DNA from: Mesorhizobium sp.
GTDB lineage: Bacteria; Pseudomonadota; Alphaproteobacteria; Rhizobiales; Rhizobiaceae
Length of the DNA stretch: 64,000 nucleotides
Direction: 5' to 3'
NCBI GenBank assembly: GCA_004020545.1
Contig: SAQE01000002.1
Coordinates: forward strand, 248,001-312,000
Below the pieces are notes generated by a model that saw nothing but the letters and a program-made list of their open reading frames with translations, made no database searches and was not told the DNA's origin. Below, in pieces: positions 16,732-25,181 of this stretch. The stretch's first letter is position 1, and each line of letters starts with the position of its first letter. A program made the translations under genes and the position numbers.

Positions 16732-17463
16732 TTACGCCACCCCGCCGCCCGCCTGGATATTCTCGCCGGTCAGCCAGCGGGCTTGGTCGCTGGCGAGGAA
16801 GACAGCAACATCGGCAACATCACGCGGTGTGCCAATCCGGCCGAACGGCGACATGCCGGCGGCCACGGCACGATCCCGCTCCGGCAACAGGTCGGTGTCG
16901 GTGAAGCCTGGCGACAGCGTATTCACTGTAACCCCGCGCGGCCCGAGTTCGCGAGAGAGCACGCGAACGAACTGTTCGACAGCGCCCTTGCTGCCGAGAT
17001 AGAGCGCCGTCTGCGTGAAGAACATCTTGGTACCGCCTGTCGAGACGGCAATGATGCGGCCGCCGTCGCGGACACGCTTGGCCGCTTCCTGAAGCGTGAA
17101 GAACGTGCCCTTGGCGTTGGTGCCGAAGACGCGGTCGAAATCAGCCTCGCTTGCTTCGACGAGCGGCTTGATGACAGCGACGCCGACATTGGCGACGACA
17201 ATGTCGATGGCACCCAGTCGGCCCTCGGTTTCGTCGAACAGCCTGCGGACATCAGTCGGAATGGAAATATCCGCCTGAATGGCCAGTGCTTTTCCGCCGT
17301 TGGCCAAAATGGCAGCGACCACGTCATCGCCGGCTTTCCTGTTGCCGACATAGTTGATGACGACGGAGGCGCCGTTGGCGGCGAGACCCTCGGCTATGGC
17401 ACGACCGATGCCGCGTGAACTGCCGGTGACAATTGCTATTTTGCCCTGCAGTGATTGAGACAT
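16732..17463 (-). CDS. SDR family oxidoreductase
   Basis: A 243-residue classical [11 protein letters not shown] is the cofactor glycine motif, followed by [18 protein letters not shown] stands where NNAG is usual; the catalytic Tyr and Lys are in YLGSKGAVE. The C-terminal [16 protein letters not shown] is the normal end of FabG-like enzymes. NADP(H) is likely from the early basic residues. The replacement of NNAG by ANVG is within known variation. It is divergent from the LysR regulator, its likely controller. Confidence 0.88.
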
Positions 17464-17532
17464 GATCGATTTCCTTCAACTCTTCACGGCCGCGCCGATG
17501 TGGCGGCCAGTTGAGGAATAGCGACATGTAAT

Positions 17533-17546
17533 TGATCGTATAATCA
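17533..17546. promoter_or_regulatory. Candidate LysR-type binding site
   Basis: TGATCGTATAATCA has TGAT/ATCA arms around an AT-rich centre and lies between the divergent SDR and LysR genes, in the 121-bp gap 17464-17584. It is close to the T-N11-A style of LysR sites. Weak evidence. Confidence 0.35.
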
Positions 17547-17584
17547 CCTATTATCTGACTGTCTTGTTAACCTAGGAATACATA

Positions 17585-18481
17585 ATGCGTGGGTCCGAAT
17601 TCACCGAGCTCAAAGCGTTCGCGGCGATCGTGGAAGAGGGCAGCTTCGTCCGCGCAGCAGCGCGGTTGCGGATATCGCCGCCCGCGCTCAGCCAGTCGAT
17701 CCGGCAGTTGGAGGCACGTGTCGGCGTGCGATTGCTCAACCGCACGACGCGCAGTGTCTCGCCCACCGTGGCCGGCGAGACGCTGTTTACGCGCCTTGGC
17801 GTTGCGTTCGGAGAGCTGGATGACGCTGTCGCTGAGGTTCAGGCCGCGCGTGACAACCCGGCCGGTTCGCTGCGCATCAATGTTCCGCGCGTTGCCGCAA
17901 TGCGCTTCATCGCCCCGATCCTCGGCGATTTCCAGCGCGCCTATCCCGACGTCGCGCTGACAATCATCGTCGACGATCTGCTGGCCAACATTGTCGAGGG
18001 GCGTTTCGACGCCGGAATCCGCCTCGGTGAGCGGCTGGAAAAAGACATGGTGGCGGTGAAGCTGAGTGACGATCTGCAAATGGCAGCGGTGGCTGCTCCC
18101 GCCTATCTGAAGGGCCGCGCAGTCCCGCATCATCCACAGGACCTGCACCAGCACCGCTGCATCAACTTCCAGTGGCCCGGCGGCGGCGGCATCTACCGAT
18201 GGGAGTTTTCGCGCGGCAAGCGATCGCTGGAAATCGCGGTCAAGGGAAGTCTCACGGTCAACGATACGGAGCTGATGCTCAACGCGGCACTGGATGGGGC
18301 TGGTGTGGCCTACATGATTGACTATCAGGTCCAGCCATGGATCGAGAGGGGCAGGCTGGCCCGGTTTCTCGAACCCTGGTCGCCCCGCTTTCCCGGTTTC
18401 TATCTATACCATCCGAGCCGCCGGCTCGTGCCGCCGGCGTTGCGTGCATTCATCGCTTTCGTGCGATCGAGGCGAGGGTAA
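17585..18481 (+). CDS. LysR family transcriptional regulator
   Basis: A 298-residue LTTR. The N-terminal winged helix reads ELKAFAAIVEEGSFVRAAAR, then LRISPPALSQSIRQLEARVG and LLNRTTRSVSPT. The effector domain with GSLRINVPRVAA, FDAGIRLGERLEKDMVAVKL and GAGVAYMIDYQV is of the subgroup usually found beside oxidoreductases. The start ATG 17585 gives the standard N-terminus. It probably regulates the divergent SDR gene and itself. Confidence 0.92.
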   Translation: MRGSEFTELKAFAAIVEEGSFVRAAARLRISPPALSQSIRQLEARVGVRLLNRTTRSVSPTVAGETLFTRLGVAFGELDDAVAEVQAARDNPAGSLRINVPRVAAMRFIAPILGDFQRAYPDVALTIIVDDLLANIVEGRFDAGIRLGERLEKDMVAVKLSDDLQMAAVAAPAYLKGRAVPHHPQDLHQHRCINFQWPGGGGIYRWEFSRGKRSLEIAVKGSLTVNDTELMLNAALDGAGVAYMIDYQVQPWIERGRLARFLEPWSPRFPGFYLYHPSRRLVPPALRAFIAFVRSRRG

Positions 18482-18498
18482 CGGAATCTCGCCACTGT

Positions 18499-19677
18499 TC
18501 ACAATTTCGCCAGCAACTCCGGCGTCGGCCAGCCATCCACGGGCAGGCCGAGCCGCATCTGCTCCTTGCGGATCGCTTCGCGGGTGTTCGTGCCCAGGAT
18601 GCCGTCGACGGTGCCGACGTCGTAGCCCTTGGCTTCGAGCTTGGTCTGCAGCGCCTTCATCTGATCGCCGCTCAGGCCTTGCTCCGGCGTGCGCGGGTCG
18701 AACTGCGGCGCTCCGGCGAGACGGGCCGCAAGCACCGCGGCGGTCAGCGCATAGGTGAAGGACTGGTTCCACTCCAGATAGACGTCGAAATTGTCGTAGG
18801 TCAGGAAGGCGGGACCTTTGCGGCCCATCGGCAGCGCAAGGCCGGCTTTCAGGCCATTGTCGACCAGCGGCGTGCCGTTCGGATTAGTGACGCCCCACTC
18901 AGCCCATTGCGACAGAGGCAGCTTGTTGGTGCGGCCGGTCTGGTCCCAGGGCATGTCGTCTGGCACGCGCACTTCCTCGACCCAAGGCTGATCGCGCTTC
19001 CAGCCGCGCGACAGGATCTTGTCGGCCGTGGTCATGATGACGTCCGGCGCGCTGTTCCTGAGATCGACCTTGCCGTCGCCGTCGCCGTCGACGCCGCGGG
19101 CGAGATAGTCGGTGGGCAGGATCTGCGTCTGGCCGACCTCGCCGGCCCAGGCGCCCTTGACGTCTGCCGGCAGCACGCCCCGGTCGATCAAAGTCAGCAA
19201 CGGCACCAGTTGCGGCCGGAAGAGCTGCGGGCGGCGGCAGTCATGCGAGAGCGTGACCAGCGCATCGAGCGTGTGGAAATCGCCCTGCACGGCGCCGAAA
19301 TCGGTTTCCAATCCCCAAAAGGCGGTGATGACGGCCGGCTGAACGCCGAATTCCTTGTCGGCGCGCGCGAAGACATCGGCGTATTTCTTCAGATTGGCCG
19401 TGCCCTGCTTCAGCCGGTAGGCCGAGATCATGCGGTTCGAGAATTGGGTGAAGGTCTGGGCGAACACGCCCTGGGCGCGGTCGCGCGCCAGCACCTTTTC
19501 GTCGATCGCGGCATTTTCCAGCGCGTCCAGGCCAATGGCGCCGACGCCGGCTGCCTTGGCTTCCGTCGCAACGCCCTGTTTCCAGGCTTCGAAATCACCG
19601 CCGCATTCCTGCGCCGCCGCCGGCCAGGCGAAAGCGCCGAGGACCACCGCCGCCAAGATATCAACGCGCAATCGCAT
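18499..19677 (-). CDS. Lytic murein transglycosylase, MltB/SLT_2 family, with peptidoglycan-binding domain
   Basis: A 392-residue secreted protein. Residues 1-22 are a signal peptide ending WPAAAQ. The MltB-like catalytic domain follows, with the glutamate in FWGLETDFGA and the AGEVGQTQILPTDY block. A C-terminal PG_binding_1 repeat reads LQTKLEAKGYDVGTVDGILG, then TNTREAIRKEQMRLGLPVDG. It should cut glycan strands in the periplasm, leaving 1,6-anhydro ends. The start is moved from 19737 to ATG 19677 because the signal peptide begins there. It lies next to a GH25 lysozyme gene on the same strand. Confidence 0.92.
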   Translation of the reverse strand: MRLRVDILAAVVLGAFAWPAAAQECGGDFEAWKQGVATEAKAAGVGAIGLDALENAAIDEKVLARDRAQGVFAQTFTQFSNRMISAYRLKQGTANLKKYADVFARADKEFGVQPAVITAFWGLETDFGAVQGDFHTLDALVTLSHDCRRPQLFRPQLVPLLTLIDRGVLPADVKGAWAGEVGQTQILPTDYLARGVDGDGDGKVDLRNSAPDVIMTTADKILSRGWKRDQPWVEEVRVPDDMPWDQTGRTNKLPLSQWAEWGVTNPNGTPLVDNGLKAGLALPMGRKGPAFLTYDNFDVYLEWNQSFTYALTAAVLAARLAGAPQFDPRTPEQGLSGDQMKALQTKLEAKGYDVGTVDGILGTNTREAIRKEQMRLGLPVDGWPTPELLAKL

Positions 19678-19858
19678 CGCTTCCCTTTCGAGACCGCCGC
19701 ATGATCCGCGGCACCCGGCCGGGTCGGATGGGATCATGCGTAGATTTCAAAGCCCAGGAGCGCCGTTCAGCACCCCGGTAGGGGTGCGCCGCTCCGCATC
19801 GCCAGCGGTTGCAATTATCGCCGCCCGCCATGTCGAAAAGCAGGCACGAGGGCCGATG

Positions 19859-20650
19859 TCAACGGGTGTTCTGCCGCAGCCACTTGTTCCAGGCGGCTTC
19901 AGAGCCGTTGAAAACGTTGATGTCGGACTTGCCGGTCATGCCGGGCACGATGCCGGTGCCGGTGTATTGCCAGAAGGTGAAAGGATGGCTGCCATACTTC
20001 TGACGCGGATGGCCGGCGACCGAGCGCAGCCAGTAAGGATAGCCGCGGAAGGTCGCCAGCTGGTTGTCGTCGAAGAAGTCGAGCGAGGTGTAGATGATCG
20101 GCTTCTTGCCGTAGTGTCGCTCGACGATCTGGAGGAAGGTGCTCATTTCGCTGCGCACCGTCGCGGGATCGGGGCGCAGCCTGCAGGTCGGCGACTTCGG
20201 GTTCCATTCCATGTCGAGCACCGGCGGCATTGCCGACGGGTCTTTCGGAACATTGGCGATGAACCAGCGCGCTTGGGTGGCGGCCGGCGTGCAGAAATAG
20301 AAGAAATGATAGGCCGCGCGCGGGATTCCGGCGGCCCTGGTGCGCGCCCAGTGCTCGTTGAAATACTCATCGAACCGGTCGCCGCCCTCGGTCGCCTTGA
20401 TGAAGGCGAAGGAAATGCCGTTGGTCTTGGCCATCGGCCAGTCGACCGAGGTTTGATATTTGGAAACATCGGTGCCATGGATGGCATAGTTCCATGGCGC
20501 GCCGCTGTCCCATTCATGCGGCTTGGAATCTTCGAAGCGGGGCGCTCGTACGGCGACCGTCTGCGACGACGGCGCCAGCGGCGAAAGGTCGTCTACGGTC
20601 GAGCAGGCGCCCAACAGCGTAAGCATCAGGATGGCCGCAAGACGGCGCAT
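19859..20650 (-). CDS. GH25 family lysozyme, lipoprotein
   Basis: A 263-residue protein. The N-terminus MRRLAAILMLTLLGAC ends in a lipobox, so it should be lipid-anchored after signal peptidase II cleavage. The glycoside hydrolase 25 domain starts at HGTDVSKYQ (substrate-binding Asp), continues with GISFAFIKATEGGDRFD and AYHFFYFC, and has the catalytic DMEW (Asp and Glu) and FWQYTGTG. The enzyme hydrolyses the MurNAc-GlcNAc bond of peptidoglycan. It may take part in wall remodelling with the neighbouring transglycosylase, 181 bp downstream. Confidence 0.9.
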   Translation of the reverse strand: MRRLAAILMLTLLGACSTVDDLSPLAPSSQTVAVRAPRFEDSKPHEWDSGAPWNYAIHGTDVSKYQTSVDWPMAKTNGISFAFIKATEGGDRFDEYFNEHWARTRAAGIPRAAYHFFYFCTPAATQARWFIANVPKDPSAMPPVLDMEWNPKSPTCRLRPDPATVRSEMSTFLQIVERHYGKKPIIYTSLDFFDDNQLATFRGYPYWLRSVAGHPRQKYGSHPFTFWQYTGTGIVPGMTGKSDINVFNGSEAAWNKWLRQNTR

Positions 20651-20750
20651 GATATTCCCCGAGCCGGGATCAGCCGGCCGCTGATGGGTCCTTCACTGAT
20701 GGTGGTCGCTTACGCGGGCCCCCTCCGGACGGCCTCCCCACAGGACCGCC

Positions 20751-20805
20751 CTTGTTCGTGCATGTCGTTGTTCCAAAGTAGCTTGGCAACTTTGGGCAAT
20801 ATCCC
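20751..20805 (+). repeat. Intergenic palindromic element, type A, copy 4 (decayed)
   Basis: CTTGTTCGTGCATGTCGTTG followed by TTCCAAAG...CTTTGGGCAATAT. The outer stem is degraded on its right side (CAATAT instead of CGACATG), so this looks like an old copy. It lies in the 280-bp gap between the GH25 and serine hydrolase genes, which holds nothing else that I can identify. Confidence 0.55.
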
Positions 20806-20930
20806 TCCGTAATCGCCGAACATGGTTGATAATCCATTGACGGCGCTCGACATCGGCCATGATTTTGCGGAAGCAATGGCGGCAAATCGATGACATAAGT
20901 CGAGCCGGAAATCCAAAGGGCGGGAAAAAG

Positions 20931-22319
20931 ATGCGGGCTGTCGTGAAATTCATCAAATGGCTGCTCGGCCTTGTGGTGCTGGCGGTGGCGGCGCTCGTCG
21001 CCTGGCTCTACTTTGCGCCGCCTGAGTTGATCCGCGTCGGCTCCGGCTATTCGGCCAAGATCGTCTGCTCGAATGTGTTCATCGCCGGGCGCGACCCGAA
21101 TGAGGTGCTCGCCGTCGACGTTCAGGCGCCGGGCCATCCGCTGCTTCGCCTGATGAAGGTTTCGGTCGACAAGGAAAGGGGGCTGGTTTCGGCCGGTCTG
21201 TTTTGGGTTCTGGGCAAGAGCGTTGCCGTCGAGCGCGATGGGCTCGGCTGTGCGTCGGTTCCCAATGGCGATACCGGCAAGGCGCGACAGACGTCCGTCC
21301 GTATCGAGCCTCTGACGGTGACTTCGCAGGACGCGCTCTGGCCGGAGGGCGAAAGGGTGGAGGACTCGCAAAGCCCAGAGGTGTCGAAAATCGTCGACGC
21401 TGCTGCCATGGCCGGGATCGGCATGCGCGCGGTCGTGGTGGTGAAGAACGGCCGCATCGTCGCGGAGCGCTATGGCGACGGTTTTTCGGCCAGGACGCCG
21501 CTGCTCGGCTGGTCGATGACCAAGACGGTGAATGCCGCGATCGTCGGCACGCTGGTGAAGGACGGCAAGATGGCGCTCGACAACAAGGGCCTGTTCGCGC
21601 CGTGGAAGGCCGACGGGCGGGCGGCCATCAGCCTTGCCGACATGATGGCGATGTCGAGCGGGCTGGAGTTCAACGAGGATTATGGCGACGTCGCCGACGT
21701 GACGCGCATGCTCTATCTCGAGCCGGACATGGCGAGCTTTGCCGACGCCAAACCGCTCGCCGGCGAGGTGGGCAAGGTATTTTCCTATTCGAGCGGCACG
21801 GCCGTCATGCTGTCGCGCCTGTGGCAAGACGCGATCGGCGACAAGGCGAAGGCGCTCGCATGGCCTCGGGCGGCGCTGTTCGAGCCGCTCGGCATGCACA
21901 GCGCGGTGCTCGAGACCGACGAGCAGGGCACGTTCGTCGGCTCCTCCTATCTCTATGCCACGGCGCATGACTGGGCTCGCTTCGGCCAGTTCCTGCTGCA
22001 GGGCGGGGTGTGGAACGGTGCGGCAATCCTGCCGCCCGGCTTCGTCGACTGGATGCGGCAGCAGGCGCCGGCCTCGAAGGTCTACGGCAAAGGCCAGGTG
22101 TGGATAGAAGGCCCGGGCGACGAGGAGAATCCCGGGGCGGGGGCAGCCGCCGGCCTACCCAAGGACACCTATTGGATGGAAGGCCATGACGGCCAGACGG
22201 TAGCCATCGTTCCGTCGGAGCAACTGGTCGTGGTGCGACTCGGGCTGACGCCGGCCAAGCTCGGCTACAGGCCGCAGACGATGGTGGCGGCACTGGTCAA
22301 GGCATTACACCAGAGGTGA
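20931..22319 (+). CDS. Serine hydrolase (class C beta-lactamase/DD-peptidase-like)
   Basis: A 462-residue protein with an N-terminal hydrophobic segment (about 9-30) that should act as an anchor or uncleaved signal. The catalytic SxxK is SMTK in LLGWSMTKTVNAAIVG. The second motif is YSSGT in the YxN position, and the third is GHDGQ near the C-terminus, in the KTG/HxG position. Related proteins are esterases, D-amino-acid peptidases or amide hydrolases; the substrate is unknown. It starts at ATG 20931 after GGGAAAAAG. It is divergent from the GH25 gene, adding to the local envelope theme. Confidence 0.85.
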   Translation: MRAVVKFIKWLLGLVVLAVAALVAWLYFAPPELIRVGSGYSAKIVCSNVFIAGRDPNEVLAVDVQAPGHPLLRLMKVSVDKERGLVSAGLFWVLGKSVAVERDGLGCASVPNGDTGKARQTSVRIEPLTVTSQDALWPEGERVEDSQSPEVSKIVDAAAMAGIGMRAVVVVKNGRIVAERYGDGFSARTPLLGWSMTKTVNAAIVGTLVKDGKMALDNKGLFAPWKADGRAAISLADMMAMSSGLEFNEDYGDVADVTRMLYLEPDMASFADAKPLAGEVGKVFSYSSGTAVMLSRLWQDAIGDKAKALAWPRAALFEPLGMHSAVLETDEQGTFVGSSYLYATAHDWARFGQFLLQGGVWNGAAILPPGFVDWMRQQAPASKVYGKGQVWIEGPGDEENPGAGAAAGLPKDTYWMEGHDGQTVAIVPSEQLVVVRLGLTPAKLGYRPQTMVAALVKALHQR

Positions 22320-22340
22320 TGTTGATCGCCGCAAATTCCT

Positions 22341-22649
22341 CTATGCGGCGGTCGGCAAAGGTTTGGCTCGATTGACACGCGCTCGCTCGTCAGGCGAGTT
22401 CATGACTTGCCAAAGATCGCTGCGGCGCTGGACGTTCAGCCAAAAATCCGGGCTGTTGCCAAATACCCGCGCCAAAATGAGTGCGGTCGCTGCCGTCACT
22501 TTGCGGCGGTCGTTGCACAATTCATTCACATGCTTGCGCTGGACCCCCATCGCTTCGGCCAAAGCGGCCTGCGTCAGGCCGAGCGGCCGCATGAATTCCT
22601 CCGTGAGGATTTCGCCAACCGTTGCGGGCTTGCGTGCGGTCATCAACAT
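22341..22649 (-). CDS. higA: HigA family antitoxin (XRE-type)
   Basis: A 102-residue protein with a helix-turn-helix of the HigA/VapI group: PATVGEILTEEFMRPLGLTQ, then AALAEAMGVQRKHVNELCND and TALILARVFGNSPDFWLNVQ. The FGNSPDFWLNLQ-like block is diagnostic. It neutralises HigB and represses the operon. It follows higB by eight bases, the toxin-first order typical of higBA. An in-frame ATG two codons in is also possible. Confidence 0.92.
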   Translation of the reverse strand: MLMTARKPATVGEILTEEFMRPLGLTQAALAEAMGVQRKHVNELCNDRRKVTAATALILARVFGNSPDFWLNVQRRSDLWQVMNSPDERARVNRAKPLPTAA

Positions 22650-22657
22650 GTCTCACC

Positions 22658-22954
22658 TCACTTATAGCTATGGTCGTCCAGATGGATGTCCGACGCCTCA
22701 CCGCGGGCGCCGTCCCAGCGGAAGACGAGCCGCCATTGCTTGTTGACGCGGATTGAATGGAAATCTTCGAGATTGCCGCGCAACTTCTCGAAATGATTGC
22801 TCGGCGGCACCCGCAAGTCCTGGTCAATCGCCGCATCGTCGATCATCTGGAGCTTGCGGAACAAGCGGCTTTCGAGATCGGACGGAATATTGCGGGAGCG
22901 AATGTCGTCCACAAAGAAGGCCCGCAGCCATCCGTCTCTAAAGCCGACGATCAT
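22658..22954 (-). CDS. higB: HigB family toxin (RelE superfamily mRNA interferase)
   Basis: A 98-residue protein from the ATG at 22954. It has the HigB/RelE pattern: FFVDDIRSRNIPSDLESRLF near the start, LRVPPSNHFEKLRGNLEDFH in the middle, and the catalytic strand SIRVNKQWRLVFRW followed by HLDDHSYK. These toxins cleave mRNA on the ribosome. The Arg, Lys and His residues expected at the active site are present, so it looks intact. It pairs with higA just downstream and lies beside btaAB without an obvious link. Confidence 0.92.
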   Translation of the reverse strand: MIVGFRDGWLRAFFVDDIRSRNIPSDLESRLFRKLQMIDDAAIDQDLRVPPSNHFEKLRGNLEDFHSIRVNKQWRLVFRWDGARGEASDIHLDDHSYK

Positions 22955-23091
22955 CGCATGCCATGCTTCCAAATGTGTGGAGCCAATGTACCGCTCCTTA
23001 GGACATATGGCAATGTGCGATGTAACGCGGTTGCAGATGCCGAAGCGTTAGAGCAACAGGCCTCCAGGCTGCAAAGCCGCGAAACATCAGA

Positions 23092-23757
23092 TCAGATGGC
23101 GATTTTGATGGCCGCCAGCCAGGCATAGCCGCGATAAAGCGTTCTGAAACGGAAGGTTGCGCCGGTCCGCTCGGATTCCGATTCAAGGATGTCGCGCAGC
23201 GAGGCGCGCGGCTCGACATGGAATTTCCGCAGCCAGCCGCGCAGCAGGGCGCGGAACCAGCGCGGCAGGCCCTCCTGCTGGCCGAAATCGACGACATGCA
23301 GCGAGCCGCCAGGAGCAAGTGAAGCCAGCGCCGCCGAGATGGTATTTTCCCAACCGGGGATCATCGACAGCGAATAGGAGACGAAGACGCGGTCGAACCG
23401 CGCGGTGCCGAAGAGCGCTTTGGCGTCGAAGTCGGTGGCGTCGCCGCGAGCGAGAGTGACGCGAGCCGTGAGACCTTCGCGGGCCATCGCTGCGTTCGCC
23501 GTTTCCAGCATTTCAGCGGAGATATCGAGGCCGAAGAAGCGGGCGTTCGGATAGCGGCGGGCAGCAAGCACGATGTTGCGGCCGGTGCCGCAGCCGAGCT
23601 CGAGCACGGTGCCGCCTTGCGGCACGTCGATCTCCGCGATCAGCCGGTCGCGGCCGAGCAGGTAGTATTTGCGGGTGAGGTCGTAGATGTGGCGCTGCCA
23701 GCGATAGACGCCATCCATCAGTTCGGCATGGCTGGCCGGCAGCTCCGTCGTGCTCAT
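23092..23757 (-). CDS. btaB: SAM-dependent N-methyltransferase BtaB, betaine lipid synthesis
   Basis: A 221-residue class I methyltransferase with the SAM motif VLELGCGTGRNIVLAARR and FGLDISAEMLETA. The early WQRHIYDLTRKYYLLGRDRL block is characteristic of BtaB. It methylates the amino group of diacylglyceryl-homoserine three times to give the phosphorus-free membrane lipid DGTS. Its ATG overlaps the btaA stop (ATGA, 23754-23757). The pairing with a DUF3419 BtaA gene makes the assignment strong. Confidence 0.92.
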   Translation of the reverse strand: MSTTELPASHAELMDGVYRWQRHIYDLTRKYYLLGRDRLIAEIDVPQGGTVLELGCGTGRNIVLAARRYPNARFFGLDISAEMLETANAAMAREGLTARVTLARGDATDFDAKALFGTARFDRVFVSYSLSMIPGWENTISAALASLAPGGSLHVVDFGQQEGLPRWFRALLRGWLRKFHVEPRASLRDILESESERTGATFRFRTLYRGYAWLAAIKIAI

Positions 23758-25001
23758 GCGGGGCGCTTCACATAAAGATGGAAGCCGCCATAGATGGCCG
23801 AGCGGTCCTTGGCGGAAAATTCGCGCGAGGCCTCGTTCTCATAGTGCCACTGGTCAAGCAGCGAGTTGGAGACGCGGCCCGGCAGCAGGCTGGGCTCGGC
23901 GGCGGTGCGGAAGATGACGCGGGCACCGGCCGACGCGGTACGGGTGATCTCGGTCCATAGCGCGTTGAGCTGATCGTCGGTCATCCAGTCCTGCGCGTCG
24001 AGCAGGACAAAACGGTCGACAGAACCCGCATCCTTGGCGGCGAGGAACTTGACCAGGTTGGCATGGTGGATGCCGACGCGATCGATGTTGGCGCGGATCG
24101 TCTTGTAGTTGCGCTGTTCCAGATAGGCAGGCAGGGCTGCCTCGCCCGGCTCCGGGTAGCGGCGGGCAAAGGCCTGCCAGGCGAAATAGTTGTTCTTCAG
24201 CGGGAAATCGCAGGCGAGCTTTTCCAGCCGCGCCTTCAAGACGCTCGCCATCGAGCCGTCGCCGGAGGTGATCAGCGAATCGTACTGGGCCGGCGGGATG
24301 CCGAGGCCGAACAGCGAAGCCTTGCGCGATGTCGCCCATCTCAACAGCTTCTTGTCGAAGACCGGCGCCAGTTCCTCGTTGAAGAAGCGACGCTGCTCGC
24401 CGATGTTCTCGGCCTTCATGATGCCGGCCGGATCGACGCCGAACAGCTTGCCGACGCGATGGCCCATGGCGATGAAGAGGCCAAGCAGGCCGGTCTGATA
24501 GAAGTTGCGATCGAAGACGCCGATGCGGCGGCGGCCGCGCCAGTTCCTGCGCTCCCAGTAGTGGCGGCTGACCGGATCAAGATGAGGCGCGATGAAGCGG
24601 TCATAGGCTTCCGAATTGTGGCTGGTGTCGGCGGCGCCGAAGAAACGGAACAGGTCGCCCTGCGACGGCAGATGGCGAACCGCTTCCACCTTCATGCGGT
24701 TCAGCGCGATATGCGCGGCGTTGAGGTCGACGGCGTCGATCCGGGCCGGCGAGCGGGTGAGATAGGCCAGAATGTTGCAGCCCCCTGACGCGATCGTGAC
24801 GATGCGATGCCCGGCGCCGAGCTGCATGGCGTCCATGTCGACATCCGGGTCTTCCCAGATCTGCGGGTAGACGAGGCCGGAAAACAGGAAGGCGAAAAGC
24901 CGCTCGGAAATGCCGTCCTTCGACAGAGCGCGGTTCTGATAGACCGCTTTTCCAACTTCCTTGCCTCGGCGATAAACGAGTTCTCCGGAAACATCCGTCA
25001 T
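23754..25001 (-). CDS. btaA: S-adenosylmethionine:diacylglycerol 3-amino-3-carboxypropyltransferase BtaA
   Basis: A 415-residue DUF3419-family enzyme. Landmarks are FSGLVYPQIWEDPDVDMDAM, the SAM-binding IVTIASGGCNILAYL and the aspartate-bearing IDAVDLNAAHIALN. The C-terminal half has FVLLDAQDWMTDDQLNALW and ARVIFRTAAEPSLLPG. It transfers the aminocarboxypropyl group of SAM to diacylglycerol, the first step of DGTS synthesis. In rhizobia DGTS replaces phospholipids under phosphate limitation. A PHO box lies about 50 bp upstream (25051-25068), so PhoB activation is expected. It forms an operon with btaB. Confidence 0.94.
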   Translation of the reverse strand: MTDVSGELVYRRGKEVGKAVYQNRALSKDGISERLFAFLFSGLVYPQIWEDPDVDMDAMQLGAGHRIVTIASGGCNILAYLTRSPARIDAVDLNAAHIALNRMKVEAVRHLPSQGDLFRFFGAADTSHNSEAYDRFIAPHLDPVSRHYWERRNWRGRRRIGVFDRNFYQTGLLGLFIAMGHRVGKLFGVDPAGIMKAENIGEQRRFFNEELAPVFDKKLLRWATSRKASLFGLGIPPAQYDSLITSGDGSMASVLKARLEKLACDFPLKNNYFAWQAFARRYPEPGEAALPAYLEQRNYKTIRANIDRVGIHHANLVKFLAAKDAGSVDRFVLLDAQDWMTDDQLNALWTEITRTASAGARVIFRTAAEPSLLPGRVSNSLLDQWHYENEASREFSAKDRSAIYGGFHLYVKRPA

Positions 25002-25050
25002 GGCAAGGTGATTCCCCGTTTGCGTTGGCGCAAGCGGGTAGCGCAGCGTT

Positions 25051-25068
25051 GTGACAGGCGGGTGACAG
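25051..25068 (-). promoter_or_regulatory. PHO box (PhoB site) of btaAB
   Basis: On the minus strand: CTGTCAC-CCGC-CTGTCAC. Two exact 7-base repeats with a 4-base spacer are the canonical PhoB-box geometry (consensus CTGTCAT-N4-CTGTCAT/C). The box ends 50 bp before the btaA start. A poorer third unit may lie 11 bp further upstream. Confidence 0.85.
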
Positions 25069-25079
25069 GCTGTTGACGT

Positions 25080-25180
25080 TAAAGTGCGCCGCGCTGGACC
25101 GGATTCGGGCGACGCGCTTTAGTCTTTGTTTTCATGCATGTCGTTTTCCCAAAAGCGCTGCACACTTTTGGGCGACATCC
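25080..25180 (+). repeat. Intergenic palindromic element, type A, copy 2 (near full length)
   Basis: A leader stem (AAAGTGCGCCGCG...CGACGCGCTTT, 25080-25120) is followed by the hinge AGTCTTTGTTTT and the palindrome GCATGTCGTTTTCCCAAAAG...CACTTTTGGGCGACATC. It begins 12 bp beyond the PHO box and ends two bases from the oxoprolinase stop codon (25182). Confidence 0.8.
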
Positions 25181-25181
25181 A

